Part shown: positions 1 to 7,132 of the stretch, piece after piece
How positions within the stretch are numbered: the stretch's first letter is position 1
How the letters are laid out: every line of letters begins with the position of its first letter
DNA from: an uncultured Veillonellaceae bacterium
GTDB taxonomy: Bacteria > Bacillota > Negativicutes > Veillonellales > Negativicoccaceae
Direction: 5' to 3'
Assembly (NCBI GenBank): GCA_947254705.1
Contig: CAMYCX010000010.1
Location: forward strand, 1 to 26,326
Length of the DNA stretch: 26,326 nucleotides
The notes under the pieces: model-generated
What the model saw: the letters and a program-made list of their open reading frames with translations, nothing else
Told to the model about the DNA's origin: nothing
Databases searched by the model: none
Program-made: the position numbers and the translations under genes

Positions 1-116
1 TGGCACCACCGCCGGTATGCGGCTTGCCAATATGCCGCCGGCACACCGCAATCGGCAAGCGCACCGAGCCAGCCCGCCGGCGAAGAAAGCGTCGGCAGAT
101 ACAATATCCGTTCCAT
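1..116 (-). CDS. 5' part of an unidentified gene downstream of arsB (cut by window edge)
   Basis: An ATG at 116 overlaps the TGA stop of the upstream gene (TGATG, one shared base) and has a GAGG ribosome binding site a few bases upstream. The frame stays open to the window edge and gives about 38 residues beginning MERILYLPTLSSPAGW. I do not recognise the family: it lacks the P-loop of CobU, the RHG motif of CobC and the hydrophobic start of CobS. The translational coupling suggests it is the third gene of the arsAB operon and may act in cobamide assembly, but that is inferred from position only. Confidence 0.5.
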   Translation of the reverse strand, partial: MERILYLPTLSSPAGWLGALADCGVPAAYWQAAYRRWC

Positions 117-1162
117 CACCGCACCTCTTCTCTCTGTCGTCCCTTGCCCGGGCCGTCTTCCGCTACGGTAACACCGGCCGTACCGAATGTTTTCATTTCA
201 TTGAGCATGTCGAGCGCGCCGTCGAGCAACGAGATGCCCAGTGCCGAACCGAGCCCCTGTGCCAATGTGAAATTATAGTGTAAATAACCTTGCATACCCA
301 GTTGATGCAGTTGCAATTGTTGCAGGGGATGTTCGTAGGCGGCCGAAGAAAAGAGATAGGCCTTGACCCGCGGGGCAATCGTCACCGCCGCGAGCGCCGC
401 TGCTCCCGTGACGGCATTGTCAAAGACAATCGCCATGCGAGATGCCGCCGCTCCCAAAATGACGCCGACCAACATCGCAATCGAGGCCGAGCCGTAACGT
501 GCCAAGACGGTTTCCGGTTCGCGTCGCGCTAACTCCCAGTCGCTCCCGACCGCGCTGCCGCCCTGCGCCTGTACTTTGGCGGCCAATTCCGGTCCGAGAA
601 AGGCCGTCGTCACGGCAAGTGCCGCCAAGTCCGCCCGTTCCCCGATGTCGCCCAAACCGACAATGCGCACGCCGTCATCGGCCAATTGACGAGCGATCTG
701 CACCCCCAGCGCGATGGCTTCCGCACAGGCATCGGCGCTAAGCGCCTCCCGTGTTTGGGGCGAACAACTGCCGTGTTGCCATTTATGCACCATGACACCG
801 GCCACGTCATGCAAGTCGCGTTCCAAGCCGACGTCGGCCAAGTACACCGCGGCTCCGATATCCCGCGCCACGGCGCTCACCGCGGCGACACCGCCCGCCA
901 CGAGCAAGGCTTCTTCATAACTTGACGCGCCGTGTCCGACATTGGACTCGCTGTCAACTGCCGCATCCGCCGCCGCGATCACGATCGCTTTTTTCAAATC
1001 ATGCGGTTTCATCGTGCCGCAAATCGCCGCCAGACGTACCGCCATGACTTCCATTTCCGCCAGTGAGCCGAGCGGCTTGGTCAGATTGTCGACATAGTCG
1101 CGACACTGTTCCGCAACGGCCTCGTCCGGCACGGGGATCCGTTCATTCCATGCTGCCATCAT
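116..1162 (-). CDS. arsB: ArsB-like subunit of a phenol/cresol cobamide lower-ligand phosphoribosyltransferase (degenerate CobT paralogue)
   Basis: A CobT-family protein of 348 residues. It keeps the family's N-terminal motif (DNLTKPLGSL, 25-34) and a GVILGAAASRMAIVFDN core (233-249). The CobT loop GEMGxxNTT is replaced by GDIGERADL (171-179), and the catalytic glutamate of the C-terminal RLGE motif is replaced by Gln302. In the Sporomusa ovata ArsAB heterodimer two CobT-like subunits activate phenol or p-cresol as the lower ligand of phenolyl cobamides; the degenerate partner is expected to complete the active site. The start is the ATG at 1162, which overlaps the upstream TGA (ATGA) and has AGGAGG at 1172-1177; the open frame extends further upstream without such support. 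The name is unrelated to arsenic resistance. An independent CobT-like protein of other function is the alternative. Confidence 0.78.
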   Translation of the reverse strand: MMAAWNERIPVPDEAVAEQCRDYVDNLTKPLGSLAEMEVMAVRLAAICGTMKPHDLKKAIVIAAADAAVDSESNVGHGASSYEEALLVAGGVAAVSAVARDIGAAVYLADVGLERDLHDVAGVMVHKWQHGSCSPQTREALSADACAEAIALGVQIARQLADDGVRIVGLGDIGERADLAALAVTTAFLGPELAAKVQAQGGSAVGSDWELARREPETVLARYGSASIAMLVGVILGAAASRMAIVFDNAVTGAAALAAVTIAPRVKAYLFSSAAYEHPLQQLQLHQLGMQGYLHYNFTLAQGLGSALGISLLDGALDMLNEMKTFGTAGVTVAEDGPGKGRQREEVR

Positions 1163-2226
1163 TGTGCCGCACCTCCTGCCGCCTGTTCCCATTCCGCTGT
1201 CGTCAGCGTGTGCCGATACACGGAGAGAGCATGCTCCAACATACGCATCTGTACGGACGCTCCCGACGCTTCCCCGAGACGGAATCCCAAATCGACGTAC
1301 GCTTCGGCATCCAATGCCGCCAACGCTCGCCGATGCGCCTGCTCTGCCGACAAATGCGATGCCATCACATAGTACCGGCTCGCCGGTGCCAGCGATTTTG
1401 CCAAATGCGCACACGCCGTCGTATTAAACCCGTCGATGATCACCAATGCGCCGTAAGCGGCCGCTCCCAAAATCACGCCCGCAAGCACGCCGAACTCAAA
1501 CCCGCCGCCCTTCGTCAGAATATCCATACCGTCCTTCGGATCGGGATGATTCACCTCCAAGGCTTGCGCGACAATCGCGATTTTCCGTTGTAGCCGTTCG
1601 TCCGAAATATTGGTTCCGCGGCCGGTGACTTCCTGTGCCGTCCAACCGCGAAACGCCCCGATCATTGCCGCCGCCGTCGTGGTGTTGGAAATGCCCATTT
1701 CCCCGACGGAAAACAATCGATACCCGCGCTCGATGCAATCTTTGACCGTGTCAATCCCGATCTCCAATGCCTGATTTGCCTGCGCGCGTGTCATCGCCGG
1801 GCCTTGGCTCATATCCGCCGTACCCCATGCGATTTTACGATCCACCAATCCCGGTACGCCGCTCATGTCCGCCGCAATCCCCGCATCGATGACCGTCATA
1901 TCCGCACCCGCATAGTGTGCCATCGCATTGGCGCCCGCGCCCTTGCTGATCAAGTAGTTCTTCGTCATGTCCACCGTCACCGATACCGGATATGCGGACA
2001 AACTGTATTTGGAAATCCCGTGATCGCCCGCCGCCAGAATCATCATCTTCTTGGCATCCGACGGCGTCGCGCTTCCCACGGCCGCCGCATACTGGATGAC
2101 GATCTCCTGCAACTTGCCCGCATCGCCCGCTCCGAGACGCAATTTTTCCCAACGCGCCCGCACCTGCTCCGCCACCTCCGGCGACGGGATGCCGATCCGC
2201 GCGCACAATTCCTCGACTCTGCTCAC
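1159..2226 (-). CDS. arsA: ArsA/CobT: nicotinate-nucleotide:lower-ligand phosphoribosyltransferase, catalytic subunit
   Basis: A 355-residue CobT homologue of normal length. CobT moves phosphoribose from nicotinate mononucleotide to a lower-ligand base (benzimidazole, or phenol/cresol in ArsAB) to make the alpha-riboside used in late cobamide synthesis. Visible motifs are AGDHG (66-70), GEMGISNTTTAAA (175-187), the GVILGAAAYGALVIIDGFNTTA core (251-272) and the C-terminal FRLGEASGAS (315-324), whose Glu319 matches the catalytic base. The N-terminal family motif NLTKPPGSLG is eroded here to LRLGAGDAGKL, yet intact in the downstream partner, so the two proteins complement each other as an ArsAB pair would. 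The start is a GTG at 2226 with GAGG seven bases upstream; an in-frame TGA lies just before it. It is translationally coupled to arsB by a 4 bp overlap. A plain CobT beside a paralogue is the alternative. Confidence 0.85.
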   Translation of the reverse strand: MSRVEELCARIGIPSPEVAEQVRARWEKLRLGAGDAGKLQEIVIQYAAAVGSATPSDAKKMMILAAGDHGISKYSLSAYPVSVTVDMTKNYLISKGAGANAMAHYAGADMTVIDAGIAADMSGVPGLVDRKIAWGTADMSQGPAMTRAQANQALEIGIDTVKDCIERGYRLFSVGEMGISNTTTAAAMIGAFRGWTAQEVTGRGTNISDERLQRKIAIVAQALEVNHPDPKDGMDILTKGGGFEFGVLAGVILGAAAYGALVIIDGFNTTACAHLAKSLAPASRYYVMASHLSAEQAHRRALAALDAEAYVDLGFRLGEASGASVQMRMLEHALSVYRHTLTTAEWEQAAGGAAQ

Positions 2227-2258
2227 TCGTTTGCCTCACTTTCTCCGTCTGCACTCCG

Positions 2259-2275
2259 CAGACAACCGTTGTCTG
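2259..2275. promoter_or_regulatory. 17-bp palindrome over the predicted arsA transcription start
   Basis: The arms CAGACAAC and GTTGTCTG flank a single central C. The palindrome lies directly downstream of the arsA -10, so it could be a repressor operator or a 5'-end hairpin. Its left arm partly overlaps a second inverted repeat (GTCTGC at 2247-2252, GCAGAC at 2258-2263), so two alternative RNA hairpins are possible. It is too small for a cobalamin riboswitch. Confidence 0.4.
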
Positions 2276-2276
2276 T

Positions 2277-2285
2277 ATTATACCA
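2277..2285 (-). promoter_or_regulatory. Extended -10 promoter of the arsAB operon
   Basis: On the minus strand the sequence reads TGGTATAAT, a perfect extended -10 (TGn plus TATAAT). No good -35 hexamer is present 16-18 bases upstream, as is usual for extended -10 promoters. Transcription would begin near 2270, about 45 bases before the GTG start of arsA. Confidence 0.6.
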
Positions 2286-2333
2286 CGCACACCGCGAGCA
2301 CGGACACGGACTCTCCGCCGAGCGTATCGCCGC

Positions 2334-2362
2334 TTGAAACCGAACGCCGCGAACGGTACAAT
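2334..2362 (+). promoter_or_regulatory. Sigma-A type promoter of the aldehyde dehydrogenase gene
   Basis: TTGAAA (2334-2339) and TACAAT (2357-2362) are separated by exactly 17 bases, close to the consensus for the main sigma factor. Transcription would start near 2369, giving a 5' leader of about 48 bases that ends in a strong AGGAGG site at 2404-2409. Confidence 0.7.
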
Positions 2363-2416
2363 ACAGATAGAGAACGGTCATACCGTAAGAAGAAAGAAGA
2401 TAAAGGAGGTCTGATG

Positions 2417-3832
2417 ATGAACTTTTCATTATTGTATATCAACGGCGCCTGGGTCGAACCATTGACCGCGGACCGAATCGCTGTCGAAAATCCGGCGACC
2501 AAGACCGTGATTGCCCATGTTCCCGCCTGTCGGAAAGAAGATACCGACCGTGCCGTCGCAGCCGCCAAAGCCGCCGCCATCCGTTGGCAAAACACGGCAC
2601 CCGAAGCCCGTATCGCCATCGCGACGCAAGCGTTGGAATATTTGCTTGCGCAACGCGATGCCGTCATTGATTTGGAAATCGCCGAACTCGGCAGCTCACG
2701 CAAACAGACCGTCGGAGCGCATTTCAATTTCCAAGTCGAACGTATTCGCACCTTCATTCGCCTGGCGAAAGAATTCCCTTGGACCACCCGACTGGATCAT
2801 TCTACGATGCTGCGCGAACCGTTCGGTGTTGTTGCCGCCATCACGCCGTGGAACTATCCGCTCGGGCAAGTCGTCCAAAAACTCTTGCCGGCGTTACTGA
2901 CGGGCAACACCGTCGTACTCAAACCGAGTCAGCATACGCCGTTGACCGTGTACTACCTGGTCGATGCCTTTCATCGGGCGGGATTGCCGGCCGGCGTGCT
3001 GAACCTCGTCACGGGGCGCGGCAGTGAAGTCGGTGATGTTCTTTCAGCCCATCCCGATGTCGATATGATCTCGTTCACGGGCTCTACCTCCGGCGGCATT
3101 ACCGTGGCACGGCAAGCATTACTCACGGTCAAGCAGATCCATCTCGAACTCGGCGGCAAATCGCCCTCGCTGCTGCTTCCCGACGGTGATCCGGCGATGG
3201 CGGCACGCATGACACTCGGCTCACTGCTGCCGAACTGCGGCCAAACCTGCTCGGCGCTCTCGCGTCTGCTGGTACCGATCGCTCGCAAAGAAGAAGCGGA
3301 AGCCGCGGTCTTGGCCGAACTTCAACATTACACGGTCGGCGACCCGACCGACGAGACGACGGATATCGGCTGCCTGGCCAGTCGCCAACAATACGACAAA
3401 GTGCGCCGTTATATCGAGCTCGGATTGGAAGAAGGCGCCACGATGCTGAGCGGTGAAGTACCGCCGGCAGAACCGCAAGGCGGTTACTTTGTCCGGCCGG
3501 TCATCTTTACCGATGTCACGCCGCAAATGACCATCGCCCAAGAAGAAATTTTCGGGCCGGTTCTCTCGATTCTCACCTACACGGACATCGACGAGGCGGT
3601 CGCCCTTGCCAACGACACCATTTACGGCTTGAACGCCGCCGTCTGCGGCTCACACGCACAGGCCGTCCGCATCGCCCGGCGAATCCGTTCGGGCAACGTC
3701 TACATCAACGAAGCGGCACGTGACGTTACCGCGCCGTTCGGCGGGTACAAGCAATCCGGCATCGGCCGGGAAGGCGGCTTGGTCGGTCTGCTTGATTTCA
3801 CCCAAACCAAAGTATTATTCGACGAAGACTGA
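2417..3832 (+). CDS. NAD(P)-dependent aldehyde dehydrogenase (class I/II superfamily)
   Basis: A full-length ALDH of 471 residues, predicted cytosolic, that oxidises an aldehyde to its carboxylate. The motifs are in order: TPWNYPL (143-149, oxyanion-hole Asn146), NAD-binding FTGSTSGG (220-227), LELGGKSP with general base Glu244, NCGQTC with nucleophile Cys278, and EEIFGP (376-381). Two in-frame ATGs lie at 2414 and 2417; the second is seven bases from AGGAGG and is preferred. The frame continues upstream to 2051, but that part is antisense to arsA and lacks a ribosome site. The gene is monocistronic, between its own promoter and a terminator. The substrate cannot be told from sequence; the alcohol dehydrogenase near 23265 is too far away to suggest a shared pathway. 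Confidence 0.93.
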   Translation: MNFSLLYINGAWVEPLTADRIAVENPATKTVIAHVPACRKEDTDRAVAAAKAAAIRWQNTAPEARIAIATQALEYLLAQRDAVIDLEIAELGSSRKQTVGAHFNFQVERIRTFIRLAKEFPWTTRLDHSTMLREPFGVVAAITPWNYPLGQVVQKLLPALLTGNTVVLKPSQHTPLTVYYLVDAFHRAGLPAGVLNLVTGRGSEVGDVLSAHPDVDMISFTGSTSGGITVARQALLTVKQIHLELGGKSPSLLLPDGDPAMAARMTLGSLLPNCGQTCSALSRLLVPIARKEEAEAAVLAELQHYTVGDPTDETTDIGCLASRQQYDKVRRYIELGLEEGATMLSGEVPPAEPQGGYFVRPVIFTDVTPQMTIAQEEIFGPVLSILTYTDIDEAVALANDTIYGLNAAVCGSHAQAVRIARRIRSGNVYINEAARDVTAPFGGYKQSGIGREGGLVGLLDFTQTKVLFDED

Positions 3833-3841
3833 TCGTTTCTC

Positions 3842-3882
3842 AAACGCTCGTGTTCCCTGTGAACACGGGCGTTTTTGTTTTT
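3842..3882 (+). terminator. Rho-independent terminator of the aldehyde dehydrogenase gene
   Basis: A 14-bp stem (3842-3855 with 3861-3874, one G-T pair) with the loop CCTGT is followed by T-rich sequence to 3882. It starts ten bases after the stop codon. Confidence 0.9.
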
Positions 3883-3893
3883 ATCGCCGCACC

Positions 3894-3927
3894 AAAAAAC
3901 GAAGTGCCGATCGACGCTTCGTTTTTT
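3894..3927 (-). terminator. Terminator of the P-type ATPase gene, possibly bidirectional
   Basis: AAAAAACGAAG (3894-3904) pairs with CTTCGTTTTTT (3917-3927), an 11-bp stem with a run of A on one side and T on the other. It lies 20 bases beyond the stop of the minus-strand ATPase gene and can also stop leftover plus-strand transcription. Confidence 0.8.
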
Positions 3928-3947
3928 CTCTATATTCCGCTCATATA

Positions 3948-5960
3948 TCAACCGTGGCGATGAAGCGGATGATGATGCCCCGGTGTAATGCAATAATATC
4001 CGCCGCAAATATGGCAGTGCAGCTCCGTGCAGACATCTTCCGTCAACGGGGCGGGTTGTCCCAACGAACGCTTACGTTCGTACAAGGAGATCGCATGCAG
4101 TGCGACCAAAATGCTGCCACCGTTATGAAGGATCGCCCCCGTCACCGGCGAAAGCAATCCGAAGAAAGAAAGTACGACTCCCGCGATATTCAATCCCAGT
4201 GCTATGCACAGATTGATATGCACCGTCCGCAACGTGGCCCGGGCCAGTGACACCACATACGGCAACCGCAACATGTCCTGCCCCGGCAAAATGATATCCG
4301 CCGCCTCCAACGCCATATCGCCCGCCGTACCGCCGACAGCGATACCGATATTGGCCGTCCGCAATGCCGCCGCGTCGTTGATGCCGTCGCCGACCATGGC
4401 CACCCGCTCGCCCTTGGCCTGCATCGCACGAATATGCTCCGTTTTCCCTTCCGGCAACAAACGGGCATGAACTTCATCGACATGTGCCGTTACCCCGACA
4501 TGTGCCGCCGTTTCCGCATTATCTCCCGTCAGCATGACGCTGCGAATCCCGCGGGCCCGAAGCAGACCGATGACCCGTTCCATTTGCGGGCGCAATGTAT
4601 CGGCCAAACCGATCGCCCCGATACAGGTCGTGCCGCGCGCCGCCCAGACGACGATCATCCCATCCAACCGTGCCTGATGCACTTTTTCCGCGACCGCATC
4701 CGGCACCGTGACGCCGTGTCGTTCCAGATAGCCTTCACTGCCGACATGCACCGCCGTCCCGTCCGGCCATATTGCCGATACGCCTTTACCGCTCTCTACG
4801 GTAAACTCCCGTACCGGTGTCGTCACCAATCCGCGCGCTTGCGACGCCGTGCGAATCGCCACCGCCAAGGGATGCTCGCTTTCCAACTCGGCCGATGCCG
4901 CCACCGCGAGCAACTCTTCCGCCGTCATTCCCGCCGTCGGCCAAATCTCCGCAACCTTGATTTCTCCCGTCGTCATTGTGCCCGTTTTATCGATGGCAAC
5001 CGTCGTCGTACGTCCCATTTCTTCCAAGGCCGCACCCGATTTAATGATGACACCGTACTTGGTCGCCTGTCCGATCCCTGCAACTACCGCCGTCGGTGTC
5101 GCCAATGCCAAGGCACAGGGGCAAAAGACCACCATCACCGTGACGGCGCGTACCGTCGCTTCACTTATCGAAACGCCCCACGCCCACGTCAGGATAAATG
5201 TCGCCACCGCCAATATAATCGCCGTCGGGACCAGCCAGTTGACCCATCGATCCACCGTGCGTTGCACTGGCGCCGCGTTTTCTTCCGCATCACGCAGCAA
5301 CCGCGCCAATCGTTCGAACGATGTATCTTCACCGACCTTCGTCGCCCGCACCGTCAAGGCGCCGAACCCGTTAACCGTACCGCCGTATACCGCGGCACCG
5401 ACCGTTTTATCCGCGGGATACGATTCACCGGTCAACATCGCTTCATTCACTGCGCTCGTTCCCGTCACCACTTCACCGTCCACGGGAATCGTTTCCCCCG
5501 GGCGCACCCGCAAACAATCACCAACGGCAATCGCCGTCACGGGAACGACCTCTTCCGTACCGTCGGCACGCAACCGATGCCCCACTCGCGGCGCCTGCCC
5601 CAAAATCTCCGTCAGTCCGCGTCGAGCCCGTGCTACCGTTTTATCTTCCAAAACCTCGCCGAGAGCCATGATCCATGCAACTTCCGCCGCCGCAAACACT
5701 TCTCCGAGCGCGATACAGGCCGTCATCGCGATACTTACCAGCAGCGCCGATGTCAGCTCCCGCTTGCCGAGCCAATACAGACCGATATAGTACAGGGGCA
5801 ATCCGGAGATCAGAAACGTCACCCAACTCGGATCCCATACCGGCACGATGTCCATGATATGATAATACGCCGCCCAAGCCACCCACAATCCCGAAATAAC
5901 GGTCGCCCGTGTACCGCGTGCCGCCGCCGTCCAGCGATCCAATTGCGCTTTGATATTCAT
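3948..5960 (-). CDS. P1B-type heavy-metal-translocating ATPase with Cys/His-rich C-terminal tail
   Basis: A 670-residue inner-membrane metal pump. Four N-terminal membrane segments (about 20-105) precede the actuator domain with TGES (177-180). The metal-binding CPC lies at 280-282. The catalytic domain has DKTGT (phosphorylated Asp324), SEHP (361-364), TGDN (478-481) and MVGDGIND (522-529), and two more membrane segments follow. The last one carries HNGG (612-615). There is no N-terminal heavy-metal-associated domain; instead the C-terminus has Cys644, Cys649, Cys652, Cys657 and a histidine cluster (662-669) that probably bind metal. CPC plus HNGG does not settle the metal; Zn, Cd, Co, Mn or Cu remain possible. 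The start is ATG with an AGGGGGAG site. It is divergent from a TetR gene, its likely regulator. Confidence 0.93.
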   Translation of the reverse strand: MNIKAQLDRWTAAARGTRATVISGLWVAWAAYYHIMDIVPVWDPSWVTFLISGLPLYYIGLYWLGKRELTSALLVSIAMTACIALGEVFAAAEVAWIMALGEVLEDKTVARARRGLTEILGQAPRVGHRLRADGTEEVVPVTAIAVGDCLRVRPGETIPVDGEVVTGTSAVNEAMLTGESYPADKTVGAAVYGGTVNGFGALTVRATKVGEDTSFERLARLLRDAEENAAPVQRTVDRWVNWLVPTAIILAVATFILTWAWGVSISEATVRAVTVMVVFCPCALALATPTAVVAGIGQATKYGVIIKSGAALEEMGRTTTVAIDKTGTMTTGEIKVAEIWPTAGMTAEELLAVAASAELESEHPLAVAIRTASQARGLVTTPVREFTVESGKGVSAIWPDGTAVHVGSEGYLERHGVTVPDAVAEKVHQARLDGMIVVWAARGTTCIGAIGLADTLRPQMERVIGLLRARGIRSVMLTGDNAETAAHVGVTAHVDEVHARLLPEGKTEHIRAMQAKGERVAMVGDGINDAAALRTANIGIAVGGTAGDMALEAADIILPGQDMLRLPYVVSLARATLRTVHINLCIALGLNIAGVVLSFFGLLSPVTGAILHNGGSILVALHAISLYERKRSLGQPAPLTEDVCTELHCHICGGYYCITPGHHHPLHRHG

Positions 5961-6059
5961 CTTGCTCCCCCTTTCTGTCGCGTTAGTAATGATTCTTTCT
6001 TTTCTCCTTTCATTCTAGCGTACCGCGAGCGGGACTGGCGATAATCAAATTAACGTCTT

Positions 6060-6075
6060 TGTTCGCTACCGAACA
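6060..6075. promoter_or_regulatory. Candidate TetR operator between the ATPase and regulator genes
   Basis: TGTTCG and CGAACA are inverted around CTAC, giving a 16-bp site typical in size for TetR-family dimers. It lies in the middle of the divergent intergenic region, just upstream of the tetR promoter. A second, wider inverted repeat (TACCG at 6090-6094, CGGTA at 6112-6116) flanks the tetR -10. Confidence 0.45.
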
Positions 6076-6080
6076 TTTTG

Positions 6081-6109
6081 TTTCATTTGTACCGTTACTA
6101 TGCTACAAT
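6081..6109 (+). promoter_or_regulatory. Probable promoter of the TetR-family gene
   Basis: A good -10, TACAAT (6104-6109), lies 17 bases after a weak -35, TTTCAT (6081-6086). Transcription would start near 6116, about 50 bases before the ATG. Confidence 0.5.
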
Positions 6110-6167
6110 ATCGGTAATCATACAAACCGCATCCGTCAACTCACGAATACGACTCGCAGGAGGACAC

Positions 6168-6881
6168 ATGGATCGACGACAACGCAAAACGCGCGAGGCG
6201 ATTTTTACCGCCTTTACGGAACTCATCGGCAAGCATGCCTATTCGCAAATCACCGTGCAAAAAATCATCGATGCTGCCAATATCGGCCGCACGACGTTTT
6301 ATGCCCACTTTGAAACCAAAGATATGTTGCTCAAAGCGCTTTGTGAAGATTTGTTCGGTCATATCGTCACCGGTGCGGGCGATGTCTGTCCGCTGCCGGC
6401 ATTGCGTGCCGAGCACGGCGACTACTGTGCTTTCGTGACGCATATTTTGTACCATTTAGCGGATCGGCGCGAGGCATTCACCCGATTGCTCTCTTCCGAC
6501 AGCCGCGACCTTTTTTTGCGCTATTTTAAGGAAGAATTATACCGTCAGCTCGCACCGCGTTGGCTCAATGAAGCCGCGACACCGCCGCACGGTGTCCCCG
6601 CCGATTACTTGCTGAATCACTTCACCTCGTCGTTTGTCGAGTCGATGAATTGGTGGATTCATCGCGGGTTGCGGGAAACGCCGGAAACGGTAACGGAGTA
6701 TTTTGCCGCCGTGATTGATCCGGTACTGACACCGCACACCGCCGCCTGTCTCCCCGCGACGCCGCCTGCCGCCGCACCTGTTCACACGGAACCTGCCGAG
6801 ATTCGCCGTCTCGGCCGATCCATACTCCGTCGCCACCGCCATCGGCGACGGACATCCGCACCAAAAAAGCCGGAATCTTAA
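6168..6881 (+). CDS. TetR/AcrR-family transcriptional regulator
   Basis: A 237-residue protein. Residues 8-54 form a TetR DNA-binding domain with the helix-turn-helix around ITVQKIIDAANIGRTTFYAHF (28-48). The remaining helical region would bind an unknown ligand and dimerise. The start is ATG 6168 with AGGAGG at 6158-6163; upstream in-frame codons have no ribosome site. Residues from about 190 are Ala/Pro-rich, then very basic (212-228, many Arg and His), an unusual tail for this family. The last five codons and the stop lie inside the terminator palindrome, so the tail may have arisen by read-through of an older stop. It is divergent from the metal ATPase, which it probably controls; the inducing signal is unknown. 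Confidence 0.88.
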   Translation: MDRRQRKTREAIFTAFTELIGKHAYSQITVQKIIDAANIGRTTFYAHFETKDMLLKALCEDLFGHIVTGAGDVCPLPALRAEHGDYCAFVTHILYHLADRREAFTRLLSSDSRDLFLRYFKEELYRQLAPRWLNEAATPPHGVPADYLLNHFTSSFVESMNWWIHRGLRETPETVTEYFAAVIDPVLTPHTAACLPATPPAAAPVHTEPAEIRRLGRSILRRHRHRRRTSAPKKPES

Positions 6882-6900
6882 GATTCCGGCTTTTTGTTTT
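6864..6900. terminator. Bidirectional terminator that is coding on both strands
   Basis: Bases 6864-6895 form a perfect 32-base palindrome (five A, a GCCGGAATCTT arm, its complement, five T), followed by further T to 6900. It holds the stop codons of both converging genes, which overlap by TTAA at 6878-6881, and serves as intrinsic terminator in both directions. Confidence 0.9.
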
Positions 6901-7123
6901 GCAACTGCTCTACATACGCCCGGGCCGCTTCCCGACTGGCCGTACGTGCCGCGTCCCGCCGTTCTTGTCGTTGTGCCGGCGTAGACGGCGACATCTCCGT
7001 TCGTCCGGTACAGTCCCGACATGCGCCCCACGTCGCGTCCGCACCGTTCCAAAAGCGTCGGTACACGGTGACTGTCACCACCAGCAATCCGACGGCCGTC
7101 GCCGCCATCAGCCATACCATCAT
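6878..7123 (-). CDS. Small membrane-anchored protein with a CxxC motif, unknown function
   Basis: An 81-residue protein of no family I recognise. Residues 3-20 form one hydrophobic membrane segment, followed by YRRFW, which suggests a cytosolic C-terminus. Cys35 and Cys38 (CRDC) could bind a metal or form a disulfide. The rest is a charged Ala/Arg-rich helix ending in KKPES. A GGAGG site at 7127-7131 supports ATG at 7123 or, with better spacing, the next codon ATG at 7120. It follows the stalk-domain gene after nine bases and is surely co-transcribed with it. Its stop lies in the shared palindromic terminator. Confidence 0.7.
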   Translation of the reverse strand: MMVWLMAATAVGLLVVTVTVYRRFWNGADATWGACRDCTGRTEMSPSTPAQRQERRDAARTASREAARAYVEQLQNKKPES

Positions 7124-7132
7124 TCGCCTCCG

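Noticed and set aside
1163..1414. Longer form of the ArsB-like protein starting at 1414
   Set aside because: The extra 84 residues lie within arsA, show no CobT homology, and the start at 1162 has a strong ribosome site and ATGA coupling.
116..2226. Arsenic resistance genes, as the names ArsA and ArsB might suggest
   Set aside because: Both proteins are CobT-like phosphoribosyltransferases; there is no arsenite ATPase P-loop and no membrane carrier.
2227..2416. Cobalamin riboswitch before arsAB
   Set aside because: The leader from the predicted start is only about 45 bases and no B12-box-like core is visible; only small palindromes are present.
4434..6044. A 536-codon open frame on the plus strand opposite the metal ATPase
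   Set aside because: It is Arg/His/Pro/Ser-rich with no motif and lies fully antisense to a gene with all P-type ATPase motifs; GC-rich codons leave the opposite frame open.
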